Positions 17,733 to 28,008 of a DNA stretch of 40,844 nucleotides are shown here, one piece after another. Where the stretch lies: positions 1-40,844 of the forward strand of contig NZ_VYIK01000031.1 of the NCBI RefSeq assembly GCF_008709575.1. The letters are read 5' to 3'. This stretch comes from Mycobacterium sp. Its GTDB lineage: Bacteria; Actinomycetota; Actinomycetes; Mycobacteriales; Mycobacteriaceae. Both the position numbers and the translations under genes were made by a program. How positions within the stretch are numbered: the stretch's first letter is position 1; each line of letters starts with the position of its first letter. Under the pieces are notes generated by a model. The model searched no databases. It saw nothing but the letters and a program-made list of their open reading frames with translations, and was not told the DNA's origin.

Positions 17733-18239
17733 ATGTCTGGACAGCTTGTCTCAGCACTGATCGCCGCCGCGGTGGTAGCGCTTGGAGTATCGGGGTGTTC
17801 GAAGGGCGCTCTGTCGGCTGCTGCGTCCCCGCCGCCCGCGCCGGCCGCTGCTCCGATTGCCCCGGTCGCGCCCGCGCCGCCGCCGCCGGAAGTCCTCACC
17901 GACGTGCTGTACCGGCTCGCCGACCCCGCCGTCCCGGGCACCGCGAAGCTGAGCCTCATCGAAGGTGCCACCCTTGACAACGCCGCAGTACTGGACAGGT
18001 TTGCCACGGCGCTGCGCGACGGGGGCTACGCGCCGATGACGTTCACGGCACGCGATGTCGCCTGGTCGGATCGGCACCCGGCCCACGCGGTAGCCACCGT
18101 CGATGTCAGCACACCCAACCCCGCCGTGAGCACGTTCACCTTCCCGATGGAGTTCAAGGCCCACCACGGGGGCTGGCAGCTCTCGCAACAGACCGCCGAG
18201 CTGCTGCTGGCGTTCCCGGCCGGGCCACCCGTCCGCTAG
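17733..18239 (+). CDS. lppK: Putative lipoprotein LppK
   Basis: A 168-residue predicted lipoprotein. The ATG at 17733 gives [20 protein letters not shown] followed by GC; the lipobox GVSGC puts the acylated cysteine at residue 22. An Ala/Pro-rich linker follows (about 25-60). The globular part then resembles M. tuberculosis LppK (Rv2116): [38 protein letters not shown] and [16 protein letters not shown], which is a low-molecular-weight antigen MTB12-like fold. It lacks the Pro/Ser tail that I recall in the M. tuberculosis protein. The start lacks a clear ribosome site, and an alternative at 17553 exists. It is followed by the DUF503 gene after 8 bp. Function unknown; attached to the membrane on the outer face. 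Confidence 0.85.
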   Translation: MSGQLVSALIAAAVVALGVSGCSKGALSAAASPPPAPAAAPIAPVAPAPPPPEVLTDVLYRLADPAVPGTAKLSLIEGATLDNAAVLDRFATALRDGGYAPMTFTARDVAWSDRHPAHAVATVDVSTPNPAVSTFTFPMEFKAHHGGWQLSQQTAELLLAFPAGPPVR

Positions 18240-18247
18240 CCGCCCGG

Positions 18248-19383
<1,136 letters not shown>

Positions 19384-19451
19384 TTAGCCTGCCAGCCGAC
19401 GCGCCGGGGCCGCTGCGCGGGGTTGTCGGAGCGCGCTTCTAGGCTGCCGGT

Positions 19452-20303
19452 ATGAGCAGCGTGGCCGAGGACGTCAACCGACCGGCGTTGTCCCCGTCGC
19501 GGGCCGCCGACTTCAAACAGTGCCCGCTGCTGTACCGGTTCCGGGCCATCGACCGGCTACCGGAGCCGCCGTCGGCTGCGCAGCTGCGCGGCTCGGTGGT
19601 GCATGCCACGCTGGAGCAGCTCTATGCCCTGCCGGCCGCCCAGCGCATCCCCGAGACCGCGCGGGCGCTGGCGGGCCCGGCGTTCGAGCAGCTGCTGGCC
19701 GGGGAGCCTGCGTTGGCCGCCGGCTTGGATCCGCAGCAGCGCACCCAGCTGCTCGACGAGGCTCGGGCGTTGCTGTCGGGCTACTACCGGCTGGAAGATC
19801 CGACCCGGTTCGATCCGCAAAGCTGCGAACAGCGCGTCGAAGTAGAACTGGCCGACGGGACGCTGCTGCGCGGCTTCATCGACCGGATCGACGTCGCGCC
19901 CACCGGAGAGCTCCGCGTGGTCGACTACAAGACCGGCAAGGCACCGCTGGAGGCACGAGCCTTCGCCGAGTTCAAGGCGCTGTTCCAGCTGAAGTTCTAC
20001 GCGGTGGCGCTGCTGCGCTCTCGCGACGTGCTGCCCACCCGGCTACGGCTCATTTACCTGGCCGACGGCCAGCTGCTCGACTACTCCCCCGATCATGACG
20101 AGCTGCTGCGTTTCGAGAAGACGTTGATGGCGATCTGGCGGGCCATCCAGGCGGCGGGCGAAACCGGTGACTTCCGGCCCCGCCCCTCGAAGCTCTGCGA
20201 CTGGTGTCCGCACCAGCCGTGTTGCCCTGCCTCCGGCGGCACCGCACCGCCCTACCCCGGGTGGCCGACGCAGCTGCGTCCGCCCGGTGACTCACCCGCC
20301 TGA
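19452..20303 (+). CDS. RecB-family PD-(D/E)XK exonuclease with Fe-S cysteines
   Basis: A 283-residue RecB/AddB/Cas4-type nuclease (Rv2119-like). The nuclease core is visible: GSVVHATLEQLY (motif with the first catalytic-site His), GFIDRIDVAPTGELRVVDYKTGK (the D...DxK catalytic aspartates and lysine, residues about 138-160), and QLKFYAVALL (the Q-x3-Y motif). Four cysteines, one in FKQCPLLYRF near residue 25 and three in KLCDWCPHQPCCP near residue 255, are placed as in the iron-sulfur staple of AddB and Cas4 proteins. It is a stand-alone nuclease with no helicase or CRISPR genes nearby, so it probably works in DNA repair. Start ATG 19452. It converges on the DUF4126 gene. Confidence 0.9.
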   Translation: MSSVAEDVNRPALSPSRAADFKQCPLLYRFRAIDRLPEPPSAAQLRGSVVHATLEQLYALPAAQRIPETARALAGPAFEQLLAGEPALAAGLDPQQRTQLLDEARALLSGYYRLEDPTRFDPQSCEQRVEVELADGTLLRGFIDRIDVAPTGELRVVDYKTGKAPLEARAFAEFKALFQLKFYAVALLRSRDVLPTRLRLIYLADGQLLDYSPDHDELLRFEKTLMAIWRAIQAAGETGDFRPRPSKLCDWCPHQPCCPASGGTAPPYPGWPTQLRPPGDSPA

Positions 20304-20339
20304 CCGGCGGAACCCCGGCGCATGCCGCTAAACGTACGG

Positions 20340-20822
20340 TCACACAACCGCGGTCATCGCGGCGACGGCGAACCCACCCAGCACCGCCACCATGTCCTCG
20401 AGCAGCGCGATCGGCAAGTCGTGGCCGCCGCGCGCGGCGGTCAACCGGGTCCGGGCCGTGTGCCCGCCCCAGGTGCCCGAAGCCGCGCCGATCACGCCGG
20501 CGCCCAGTCCGCCCCAGGGGTAGCCCCATGCGGTGCCGACGACGGCGCCGGCGAATGCGCCCACGACGAGCCGGGTGAGGAACGACCCGGTGGCGACCCG
20601 GCCGGGCGTCACGGGCAGTTTGTCGGCGACCAGCTCGAGCACCGCCAGCGCGGTGAGGACGGTGACCAGCAGCGGATGGTCGAGCCACGACACCCACGTG
20701 CCGCGCAGGTTGATCCAGTGCAGCAGCGCTGCCCATGCGATCACGGCGGGGGCCGTCGCCGAGCGCAAGCCGGCGACGACGCCGATCAGCAGCGCGAGCA
20801 ACAGGACGAGCAAATGCGTCAT
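20340..20822 (-). CDS. DUF4126 family membrane protein
   Basis: A 160-residue integral membrane protein (Rv2120c-like). It starts MTHLLVLLLALLIGVVAGLR and shows about four hydrophobic segments (residues about 1-20, 25-37, 50-67 and 85-115, followed by a hydrophobic C-terminus AVLGGFAVAAMTAVV). Glycine-rich stretches (GGLGAGVIGAASGTWGGHTA) are typical of DUF4126. Function unknown. It is the last gene of the metH-MFS-hisE-hisG run, 61 bp after the hisG stop, so it is probably cotranscribed. It converges with the RecB-like gene; the 36-bp gap holds no clear terminator. Confidence 0.85.
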   Translation of the reverse strand: MTHLLVLLLALLIGVVAGLRSATAPAVIAWAALLHWINLRGTWVSWLDHPLLVTVLTALAVLELVADKLPVTPGRVATGSFLTRLVVGAFAGAVVGTAWGYPWGGLGAGVIGAASGTWGGHTARTRLTAARGGHDLPIALLEDMVAVLGGFAVAAMTAVV

Positions 20823-20883
20823 GGCGGCCTTCCGGGCAATCGGATCACTCGGGACGCTAACACGGCCGCCACGCCCGCCGGGA

Positions 20884-21738
20884 TCAGAACCGGCAGAACC
20901 TGATCTCCGAAGCCAAGATGGCCTTGGCGCCGATCGCCGCGAGCCGGTCCATGGTCGCGTTGACGTCGCGGCGCGGCACCAGCGCCCGAACCGCCACCCA
21001 ATCCGGTTCGGCGAGCGGGGCGATGGTCGGTGACTCCAGCCCCGGGGTGATCGCCGTGGCGGCGTCGAGCACCGAACGCGGGCAATCGTAGTCGAGCATC
21101 AAGTATTGCTGGCCGAACACTACGCCCTGCACCCGGGCGACCAACTGTTCACGAGCAGCTTTGGATTCGTCCGCCGCCGAGCCGGCCCGTTCGACCAGCA
21201 CCGCCTCCGAGTCGCACAACGGCTCACCGAACGCGACGAGGTTGTGCAGGCTCAGGGTCCGGCCCGAGCCCACCACGTCGGCGATCGCGTCGGCCACGCC
21301 CAGCTGCACCGAGATCTCCACCGCGCCGTCGAGACGGATTACAGTGGCGTCAATCCCTCTGGTCGCCAGATCTTTTCGTACCAAGTTCGGGTAGGCGGTG
21401 GCGATCCGGCGCCCGGTCAAATCGGCCACGGTCCAGTCCCGGCCGACGGGCGCCGCGTACCGGAAACTCGACGACCCGAAGCCCAGCGCCAACCGTTCGG
21501 CCACCGGCGCTTGCGATTCGCGGGCAAGATCACGCCCGGTGATTCCGAAGTCGAGCTCCCCGGAGCCCACATAGATGGCAATGTCTTTGGGCCGCAGAAA
21601 GAAAAACTCGACGTCGTTGACCGGGTCGAGGACGGTCAGATCCTTGGGATCGGTGCGACGGCGGTACCCGGCCTCGGCGAGGATCTCGGCGGCCGGTTCA
21701 CTTAATGCACCCTTGTTGGGCACCGCGACGCGCAGCAT
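20884..21738 (-). CDS. hisG: ATP phosphoribosyltransferase (long form)
   Basis: HisG carries out the first step of histidine biosynthesis, joining ATP and PRPP to phosphoribosyl-ATP, and is feedback-inhibited by histidine. The 284-residue length marks the long form with its own C-terminal ACT-like regulatory domain (about residues 211-284, [20 protein letters not shown] to IRFCRF), so no HisZ is needed. Catalytic-domain features include [25 protein letters not shown] and the PRPP-loop [13 protein letters not shown] at about residues 150-162. The ATG directly follows the hisE stop with no spacer, so the two are translationally linked. The order hisE-hisG away from the main his cluster is the known mycobacterial arrangement. 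Confidence 0.98.
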   Translation of the reverse strand: MLRVAVPNKGALSEPAAEILAEAGYRRRTDPKDLTVLDPVNDVEFFFLRPKDIAIYVGSGELDFGITGRDLARESQAPVAERLALGFGSSSFRYAAPVGRDWTVADLTGRRIATAYPNLVRKDLATRGIDATVIRLDGAVEISVQLGVADAIADVVGSGRTLSLHNLVAFGEPLCDSEAVLVERAGSAADESKAAREQLVARVQGVVFGQQYLMLDYDCPRSVLDAATAITPGLESPTIAPLAEPDWVAVRALVPRRDVNATMDRLAAIGAKAILASEIRFCRF

Positions 21739-22020
21739 CTAGAGCTTCCGATACACGTCGTCGAGTGTGAGTCCGCGAAAGATCATCAGTACCTGCGTCC
21801 AGTACAGCAATTGGCTGATCTCCTCGGCGAGCGCGTCGTCGGTTTCGTGTTCGGCGGCCAGCCATACCTCCCCCGCCTCCTCCAGGATCTTCTTGCCCAG
21901 CGCGTGCACTCCGCCGTCCAGTGCGGCCACGGTAGCACTGCCGGAGGGCCGGGTGCGGGCACGTTCGCCCAGTTCGGCGAACAGATCCTCGAACGTCTTC
22001 ACGGGCAGCGATTGTCGCAC
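21739..22020 (-). CDS. hisE: Phosphoribosyl-ATP pyrophosphohydrolase
   Basis: HisE hydrolyses phosphoribosyl-ATP to phosphoribosyl-AMP, the second step of histidine biosynthesis. It is a stand-alone 93-residue all-alpha MazG-like enzyme; the cyclohydrolase HisI is not fused. The metal-binding acidic motif is in [20 protein letters not shown] (EExxE type, about residues 43-60) with a second in [13 protein letters not shown]. The GTG start at 22020 gives [20 protein letters not shown], matching the mycobacterial length exactly. It is immediately upstream of hisG and 27 bp downstream of the transporter gene, so these minus-strand genes look like one operon. Confidence 0.97.
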   Translation of the reverse strand: MRQSLPVKTFEDLFAELGERARTRPSGSATVAALDGGVHALGKKILEEAGEVWLAAEHETDDALAEEISQLLYWTQVLMIFRGLTLDDVYRKL

Positions 22021-22047
22021 GGGTGGGCCGGCAAAGTCACGGCGGTT

Positions 22048-23433
22048 TCACCGCGCCACTTCCGCGGGCATGTCCTCCAGCGCGATGCCGTTGGTCTCGC
22101 GGACCCATCGCCACACGAACACCAACGACAGCGCAGCAAAGAGCGTGTAGCAGCCGTAGGCGAAACCCGGCCGCAAGACCGGAAACGTCACGGTCACCGT
22201 CCAGTTGGCCAGCCATTGGGCGGCCGCGGCCAGTCCCAGGGCAGCCGGGCGAATGCGGTTGGGGAACATCTCGCCCAGCTCCACCCACAGCACCGGCCCC
22301 CACGAAATGCCGAACGCGACGACGAACGCGTTGGCGGCAACCAGCGCGATCGGCGCCGCCGCGCCGACCAGGTGGGGGCGGCCGCCGACGATCGGCGCCG
22401 TGCCGAAGACGACGGCCAGCGTCGCCTGCGTCAGCGTCATGCCCACCGAACCGGCCAGCAACAGCGGACGGCGACCGACCCGGTCGATCAGCACGATTGC
22501 CACGCACGTCACGACCACATTGACCACCGAGGTGACCAAGGCGACGGTGAACGACGACTGCTCGCCGAATCCGGCCTGCTGCCAGAGCACGTCGGAGTAG
22601 TAGAAGATCACCGTGACACCGACGAGCTGTTGAAGGACGGCCAGCCCCAAACCGACCCAGACGATGCCGTAGAGGCCGCCACCCGGCTTGCGGAGATCAC
22701 GCCACGACGGCGGGGTGTGCCGTTTCAGTGTCTCGGAGATGCGTTCCACGGTGGCGTCCACCTCGGCGCCCAGCATCGCAAGCACCCGGCGAGCCTCCGG
22801 AACCCGTTGCCTTGAAACAAGATAGCGTGGTGATTCGGGGATAGTGAAGACCAGTAGGCCGTAGATCAGGGCGGGAATCGCCTCGGCGAGGAATGTCGCG
22901 CGCCAGGCGGCCAGGCCCAGCCACAGTTCGCCGTCCGGGTTACCGGCCAGATGAAACGGCAGCCAGTTCACCGCCAGCGATCCGCAGATCCCGCACACGA
23001 CACCGAGTTGCTGCAATGAGCCGAGCCGGCCGCGGATGCGCGGCGGCGACACTTCGGCGATGTATTCCGGGCCGACGACCGACGACACCCCGATGCCGAC
23101 GCCGGCGATGCCGCGAAAGACGACGAACGCCCAAATCCCGCCCGCAAGGCCGGCACCCAGCCCGCCGACAATGAACAGCCCAGCCGCCAGCTTCATCATC
23201 GTCAGCCGACCCCTCCGGTCGGCGATCCGCCCGGTGACCACCGCCCCGGTCGCCGCGCCCAGCAGCGCCGCGGCCGCCACGAAACCCAGCACGGCGTTGT
23301 CGAGCCGAAAGTGACTCTGCAGTGCTTTGACTGCGACGTTGACCACCGAAATGTCGTATCCGAACATCACCCCGCCCAGCGCGGCCACCGCCGCGTACCG
23401 CGCGGCGGCCCACGGCGAAGCGGCGGTGGTCAT
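22048..23433 (-). CDS. MFS sugar-type transporter
   Basis: A 461-residue major facilitator of the sugar-porter type (PF00083), with about twelve membrane segments. I start at ATG 23433 (MTTAASPWAAARYAAVAALG); the longer frame upstream overlaps metH and is not protein-like. Sugar-porter signatures are clear: GRIADRRGRL between helices 2 and 3, FRGIAGVGIGVSSVVGPEYI with the following PPRIRGRLGS, PESPRYLV before the central loop, QQLVGVTVIFYYS in helix 7, and IDRVGRRPLL after helix 8. The substrate cannot be told; a proton-coupled sugar or polyol is likely. It starts 5 bp after metH and precedes hisE by 27 bp. In M. tuberculosis the hisE-metH interval instead holds PPE37 (Rv2123). Confidence 0.93.
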   Translation of the reverse strand: MTTAASPWAAARYAAVAALGGVMFGYDISVVNVAVKALQSHFRLDNAVLGFVAAAALLGAATGAVVTGRIADRRGRLTMMKLAAGLFIVGGLGAGLAGGIWAFVVFRGIAGVGIGVSSVVGPEYIAEVSPPRIRGRLGSLQQLGVVCGICGSLAVNWLPFHLAGNPDGELWLGLAAWRATFLAEAIPALIYGLLVFTIPESPRYLVSRQRVPEARRVLAMLGAEVDATVERISETLKRHTPPSWRDLRKPGGGLYGIVWVGLGLAVLQQLVGVTVIFYYSDVLWQQAGFGEQSSFTVALVTSVVNVVVTCVAIVLIDRVGRRPLLLAGSVGMTLTQATLAVVFGTAPIVGGRPHLVGAAAPIALVAANAFVVAFGISWGPVLWVELGEMFPNRIRPAALGLAAAAQWLANWTVTVTFPVLRPGFAYGCYTLFAALSLVFVWRWVRETNGIALEDMPAEVAR

Positions 23434-23438
23434 CGAAC

Positions 23439-26400
23439 TCAGACGTTGAAGTACTTGGCTTCCCGATGGTGCAGGATGAACGCGTCGGTGGACTGCTCGG
23501 GATGCAGCTGCATTTCCTCCGACAGGCTCACTCCGATGCGCTCGGGCGCCAGCAACGCCATCGTCTTGACCCGGTCCTCCAGGTCGGGGCAGGCACCGTA
23601 GCCGAACGAGAACCGCGCACCGCGGTAGCCCAACTTGAAGTAGTCCTCCTTGGCCCGCGGATCCTCGGCCGACATCGCCCGGTCGCCGGAGAACCGCAGC
23701 TCGTCGCGAATCCGCCGGTGCCAGTATTCGGCCAGCGCCTCGGTGAGCTGCACACCGATGCCGTGCACCTCGAGATAGTCCCGATAGGCGTCCGACGCGA
23801 AAAGCTCGTTGGCGAAGTCGGCGATCTGCTCGCCCATCGTCACCAACTGGAACGGCACCACGTCGACCTCGCCCCGCTCGGTGGCCAGCGCCCGGGACCG
23901 CACGAAATCGGCGATGCACAAGAACCGGCCGCGCCGCTGACGCGGGAAACTGAACCGGAAACGCTCGGCCGCGTCGGGCTCTGGCCGCTCGAGCACGATG
24001 ACGTCATTACCTGACGAAACCGCCGGGAAGTAGCCGTAGACCACCGCCGCGTGCGCCAGCACGCCGTCGGTGGACAGCCGCTCCAGCCAGTAGCGCAACC
24101 GCGGCCGCCCCTCGGTCTCCACCAGCTCCTGGTAGGACGGGCCCGCACCGCCCCGGGCTCCGCGCAAGCCCCATTGGCCCAAGAACAGCGCACGCTCGTC
24201 GAGCAGCTCGGTGTAGTCGGCCACCGCCAGGCCTTTGACGACCCGGGATCCCCAGAACGGCGGCGCCGGCACCTCCACATCGGCGGCGACATCGGAACGG
24301 TCCGGCACGGTGACCGGTTCCTCGGCGGCTTTGCGCTGCGCGGCAATGCGTTTGGATCGCTCATGGCGGGCCTTGCGCTGGGCTTGCTTGACGCGCGCAG
24401 CTTCCCTGGCCGGACCGTCGGTATCGACTGACTGCCCCCGCTTGGCGCTCATGATGGTGTCCATCAACTTCAAACCCTCGAAAGCGTCGCGCGCGTAATG
24501 CACTTCGCCCTCGTAGATCTCGGCGAGGTCGTCTTCGACATAGCTGCGGGTCAACGCCGCGCCGCCGAGCAGCACCGGGAACTTGCGGGCCACCCCGCGG
24601 GCATTCATCTCCTGCAGGTTCTCCTTCATCACCACAGTCGATTTCACCAGCAGCCCCGACATGCCGACCACGTCAGCGCGCTTGTCCTCGGCCGCTTCCA
24701 GGATGTTGGCGATCGGCTGCTTGATCCCGAGGTTGACCACCTCGTAGCCGTTGTTGCTCAAGATGATGTCGACCAGGTTCTTGCCGATGTCGTGCACGTC
24801 GCCCTTGACGGTGGCCAGCACGATGCGGCCCTTACCCGCCGCGTTTTCAGCCGCATCGGTTTTTTCCATATACGGTTCTAAGTAGGCGACGGCGGTCTTC
24901 ATCACCTCGGCTGACTGCAGCACGAACGGCAATTGCATTTGCCCCGAGCCGAACAGCTCGCCGACAACCTTCATGCCGGCCAGCAGATCCTCGTTGATGA
25001 TCGCCAGCGGCGACTTCTGGCCCATCGCCTCGTCGAGGTCGTCTTCGAGCCCGTTGCGTTCGCCGTCGACGATGCGCCGCGCCAGGCGCTCGAACAGCGG
25101 CAGCTTGGCCAGCTCGGCCGCCCGGCTCTCCCGCGACGACGCCGCCGACACACCCTCGAACATGGCCATGAGTTCGGCCAGCGGGTCATAACCCTCACGG
25201 CGACGGTCGTAGACCAAATCCAGAGCGACGTCACGCTGCCGGGGCTCAATCCGGTTGATCGGCAAGATTTTCGACGCATGGACAATGGCCGAATCCAGCC
25301 CGGCCTCCCGGCATTCGTGCAAAAACACCGAGTTGAGCACCTGACGGGCAGCCGGATTGAGACCGAACGAGATGTTGGACAACCCCAGGGTGGTCTGCAC
25401 GTTGGGATGGCGCTTCTTGAGCTCACGGATCGCCTCGATGGTTTCGATGCCGTCGCGGCGCGATTCCTCCTGCCCGGTGGCAATGGTGAAGGTCAAACAG
25501 TCGACCAGGATCGACGATTCCTCCACTCCCCAGTTGCCGGTGATGTCGGCGATCAGCCGCTCGGCGATTTCCACCTTCTTCGCGGCGGTGCGGGCCTGTC
25601 CCTCCTCGTCGATGGTCAACGCCACCACCGCCGCCCCGTGCTCGGCCACCAGCTGCATCGTCTTGGCGAAGCGCGACTCGGGGCCGTCGCCGTCCTCGTA
25701 GTTGACCGAATTGATCGCGCAGCGCCCGCCGAGGTGTTCTAAACCGGCCTGCAGCACCGCGGTCTCGGTGGAGTCGAGCATGATCGGCAATGTCGACGCC
25801 GTCGCGAGCCGGCTGGCCAGCGCGGCCATGTCGGCGACACCGTCGCGGCCGACGTAGTCCACGCACAAATCCAGCACATGTGCACCGTCGCGGGTCTGGT
25901 CTTTGGCGATCTCCAGACACTTCTGGTAGTCCTCGGCGATCATCGCCTCGCGGAACGCCTTGGAGCCGTTGGCGTTCGTCCGTTCGCCGATCATCAGCAC
26001 CGATGCTTCCTGAGCGAAGGGCGTTGCGGTGTACAGCGAAGACACCGACGGCTCGTGACTGACGTGGCGCTCCGCGCGCTTGGCCTTGCGCACGGCCCGG
26101 GCAACCTGGCGGATGTGTTCGGCAGTGGTGCCGCAGCAGCCGCCGACCAGCGACAGTCCGAATTCCTCGACGAAGCCGACCAGCGCCTCCGCGAGTTCCT
26201 CGGGCTGCAGCGGGTATACAGCGCCGTCGGCACCCAGCACCGGCAATCCGGCGTTGGGCATCACCGACACCGGAATGCGAGCGTGCCGCGACAGGTGCCG
26301 CAGGTGTTCGCTCATCTCCGCGGGCCCTGTCGCACAGTTCAAGCCGATTACGTCGACGCCGAGCGGCTCGATGGCGGTCAGCGCTGCGCCGATCTCGCTG

Positions 26401-27023
26401 CCCAGCAACATGGTGCCGGTCGTTTCGACGGTGACGTGGGTGATCACCGGGATGTACCGTCCCGCCTGCGCCATCGCCCGCCGCGACCCCAGCACCGCCG
26501 CCTTGAGCTGCAGCAAATCCTGACAGGTCTCGACGAGGATGGCGTCCGCGCCGCCGTCTAACATCCCGAGCGCGGCCTGGCCGTAGGCGTCGCGGATCAG
26601 CGCGAAGGACGTGTGTCCCAGCGTCGGCAGCTTAGTGCCCGGCCCCATCGACCCCAGTACGTAGCGTCGGCGCGCCGGCGTGCTCAGCTCGTCGGCCACC
26701 CGGCGGGCGATCGCGGTGCCTTTTTCGGACAGTTCCCGGATCTTGTCGGCGATGTCGTAGTCGCCCAGGTTGGACAGGTTGCAGCCGAAGGTGTTGGTCT
26801 CCACGGCGTCGGCGCCCGCCTCGAAGTAGGCGCGGTGGATCGTCTCCACCACGTCCGGGCGGGTCTCGTTGAGGATCTCGTTGCAGCCCTCCAGACCGCG
26901 GAAGTCGTCGAGGGCAAGGTTCGCGGCCTGCAGCTGGGTTCCCATGGCGCCGTCGCCCACCAAGACCCGCTGCGCTAAGGAGTCCAGCAGATCTGTGTCG
27001 TAGGCGTGCTCGGTGGACGTCAC
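23439..27023 (-). CDS. metH: Cobalamin-dependent methionine synthase
   Basis: MetH transfers the methyl group of 5-methyltetrahydrofolate to homocysteine through enzyme-bound cobalamin. The 1194-residue protein has all four modules. First is a homocysteine barrel (about 1-320) with zinc cysteines in GLNCATGPA (about 231) and GGCCGTT (about 295). The folate barrel (about 340-620) has IGERTNANGSKAF and LDLCVDYVGRDG. The cobalamin cap and Rossmann domain (about 650-890) has the cobalt-ligating histidine in KGDVHDIGKN at about 743. The SAM-dependent reactivation domain runs to the end (FSFGYGACPDLEDR). Start is GTG 27023, divergent from the PAC2 gene by 80 bp. No cobalamin riboswitch is recognised in that short gap. 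Confidence 0.98.
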   Translation of the reverse strand: MTSTEHAYDTDLLDSLAQRVLVGDGAMGTQLQAANLALDDFRGLEGCNEILNETRPDVVETIHRAYFEAGADAVETNTFGCNLSNLGDYDIADKIRELSEKGTAIARRVADELSTPARRRYVLGSMGPGTKLPTLGHTSFALIRDAYGQAALGMLDGGADAILVETCQDLLQLKAAVLGSRRAMAQAGRYIPVITHVTVETTGTMLLGSEIGAALTAIEPLGVDVIGLNCATGPAEMSEHLRHLSRHARIPVSVMPNAGLPVLGADGAVYPLQPEELAEALVGFVEEFGLSLVGGCCGTTAEHIRQVARAVRKAKRAERHVSHEPSVSSLYTATPFAQEASVLMIGERTNANGSKAFREAMIAEDYQKCLEIAKDQTRDGAHVLDLCVDYVGRDGVADMAALASRLATASTLPIMLDSTETAVLQAGLEHLGGRCAINSVNYEDGDGPESRFAKTMQLVAEHGAAVVALTIDEEGQARTAAKKVEIAERLIADITGNWGVEESSILVDCLTFTIATGQEESRRDGIETIEAIRELKKRHPNVQTTLGLSNISFGLNPAARQVLNSVFLHECREAGLDSAIVHASKILPINRIEPRQRDVALDLVYDRRREGYDPLAELMAMFEGVSAASSRESRAAELAKLPLFERLARRIVDGERNGLEDDLDEAMGQKSPLAIINEDLLAGMKVVGELFGSGQMQLPFVLQSAEVMKTAVAYLEPYMEKTDAAENAAGKGRIVLATVKGDVHDIGKNLVDIILSNNGYEVVNLGIKQPIANILEAAEDKRADVVGMSGLLVKSTVVMKENLQEMNARGVARKFPVLLGGAALTRSYVEDDLAEIYEGEVHYARDAFEGLKLMDTIMSAKRGQSVDTDGPAREAARVKQAQRKARHERSKRIAAQRKAAEEPVTVPDRSDVAADVEVPAPPFWGSRVVKGLAVADYTELLDERALFLGQWGLRGARGGAGPSYQELVETEGRPRLRYWLERLSTDGVLAHAAVVYGYFPAVSSGNDVIVLERPEPDAAERFRFSFPRQRRGRFLCIADFVRSRALATERGEVDVVPFQLVTMGEQIADFANELFASDAYRDYLEVHGIGVQLTEALAEYWHRRIRDELRFSGDRAMSAEDPRAKEDYFKLGYRGARFSFGYGACPDLEDRVKTMALLAPERIGVSLSEEMQLHPEQSTDAFILHHREAKYFNV

Positions 27024-27103
27024 CCGGGCAAGGATAGCTGATCTATGGAAAAGCGCCCGCTACCCTGGGCGCGAGCAGGCCCGCCGGGCCGTACGCTGAA
27101 GCT

Positions 27104-27982
27104 GTGACCACGCCGGATTCGGGCGCTGCGCTGCCCGAACTGCACCACACGATCGCCGTGGCGGCCTTCGAGGGCTGGAACGACGCCGGCGAGGCGGCCA
27201 GCGGTGCCGTCGAACATCTGGACGCCGTCTGGGAGGCCGATCCGATCCTGGAGATCGACGACGAGGCCTACTACGACTACCAGGTCAACCGCCCGGTGAT
27301 CCGCTTAGTCGACGGCGTCACCCGGGAGCTGGTGTGGCCGTCGATGCGGATCTCGCACTGCCGCCCGCCCGGCAGCGACCGCGACGTCGTGTTGATGCAC
27401 GGCGTGGAGCCGAACATGCGCTGGCGCACGTTCTGTGCCGAACTGCTGGCCCTGGTCGACAAGCTCAACGTCGACACCGTCGTGATACTGGGTGCGCTGC
27501 TGGCCGACACGCCGCACACCCGTCCCGTGCCCGTCTCCGGAGCGGCCTACTCGCCGGACTCCGCGCAGCGCTTCGGCCTCACCGAGACCCGCTACGAGGG
27601 TCCGACCGGCATCGCCGGGGTATTCCAGGACGCCTGCGTGGCCGCCGGGATCCCGGCGGTGACGTTCTGGGCGGCGGTGCCGCACTATGTGTCGCAGCCG
27701 CCCAGCCCGAAGGCGACTGTGGCGCTGTTGCGCCGCGTCGAGGATGTGCTCGACATCGAGGTGCCGCTGGGCGACTTACCCGCGCAGGCCGAGGAGTGGG
27801 AGCAGGCGGTCAGCGAGATGATCAGCGAGGACGACGAGGTCGCCGCGTACGTGGCCGCGTTGGAAGAGCGCGGCGACGCCGAGGTCGACATGCACGAGGC
27901 GCTGGGCAAGATCGACGGCGACGCGCTGGCGGCGGAGTTCGAGCGCTATCTGCGCCGCCGGCGGCCCGGCTTCGGCCGGTAG
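27104..27982 (+). CDS. PAC2 family protein (proteasome-assembly-chaperone-like)
   Basis: A 292-residue PAC2-family protein (Rv2125-like). The start is GTG 27104. Features are HHTIAVAAFEGWNDAGEAAS at the N-terminus, then DYQVNRPVI, the strand VVLMHGVEPNMRWRTFC, VVILGALLADTPHTRPVPVS, and VTFWAAVPHYVSQPPSPKAT. It ends in an Arg-rich helix RYLRRRRPGFGR. The family resembles eukaryotic PAC2 and archaeal PbaB-type proteins. In mycobacteria its function is not established, and placing it in proteasome biology is speculation despite its being about 10 kb from mpa. It is divergent from metH and ends in a strong bidirectional hairpin. Confidence 0.92.
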   Translation: MTTPDSGAALPELHHTIAVAAFEGWNDAGEAASGAVEHLDAVWEADPILEIDDEAYYDYQVNRPVIRLVDGVTRELVWPSMRISHCRPPGSDRDVVLMHGVEPNMRWRTFCAELLALVDKLNVDTVVILGALLADTPHTRPVPVSGAAYSPDSAQRFGLTETRYEGPTGIAGVFQDACVAAGIPAVTFWAAVPHYVSQPPSPKATVALLRRVEDVLDIEVPLGDLPAQAEEWEQAVSEMISEDDEVAAYVAALEERGDAEVDMHEALGKIDGDALAAEFERYLRRRRPGFGR

Positions 27983-28007
27983 CGCGCCGAGGGTGAACCT
28001 CGGCGCG
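27983..28007. terminator. Bidirectional hairpin terminator
   Basis: A perfect 10-bp stem, CGCGCCGAGG/CCTCGGCGCG (27983-27992 and 27998-28007), with a GTGAA loop lies immediately after the PAC2 stop and one base before the SDR stop on the other strand. No T-tract follows on either side, as is usual for mycobacterial intrinsic-like terminators. It fits a shared terminator for converging genes. Confidence 0.8.
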
Positions 28008-28008
28008 G

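Noticed and set aside
23434..23919. N-terminal extension of the MFS gene to 623 residues
   Set aside because: It lies inside metH in another frame; the transporter's first membrane helix follows naturally from ATG 23433.
27024..27103. Cobalamin riboswitch upstream of metH
   Set aside because: The gap to the divergent gene is only 80 bp, too short for a B12 riboswitch, and I see no B12-box-like sequence.
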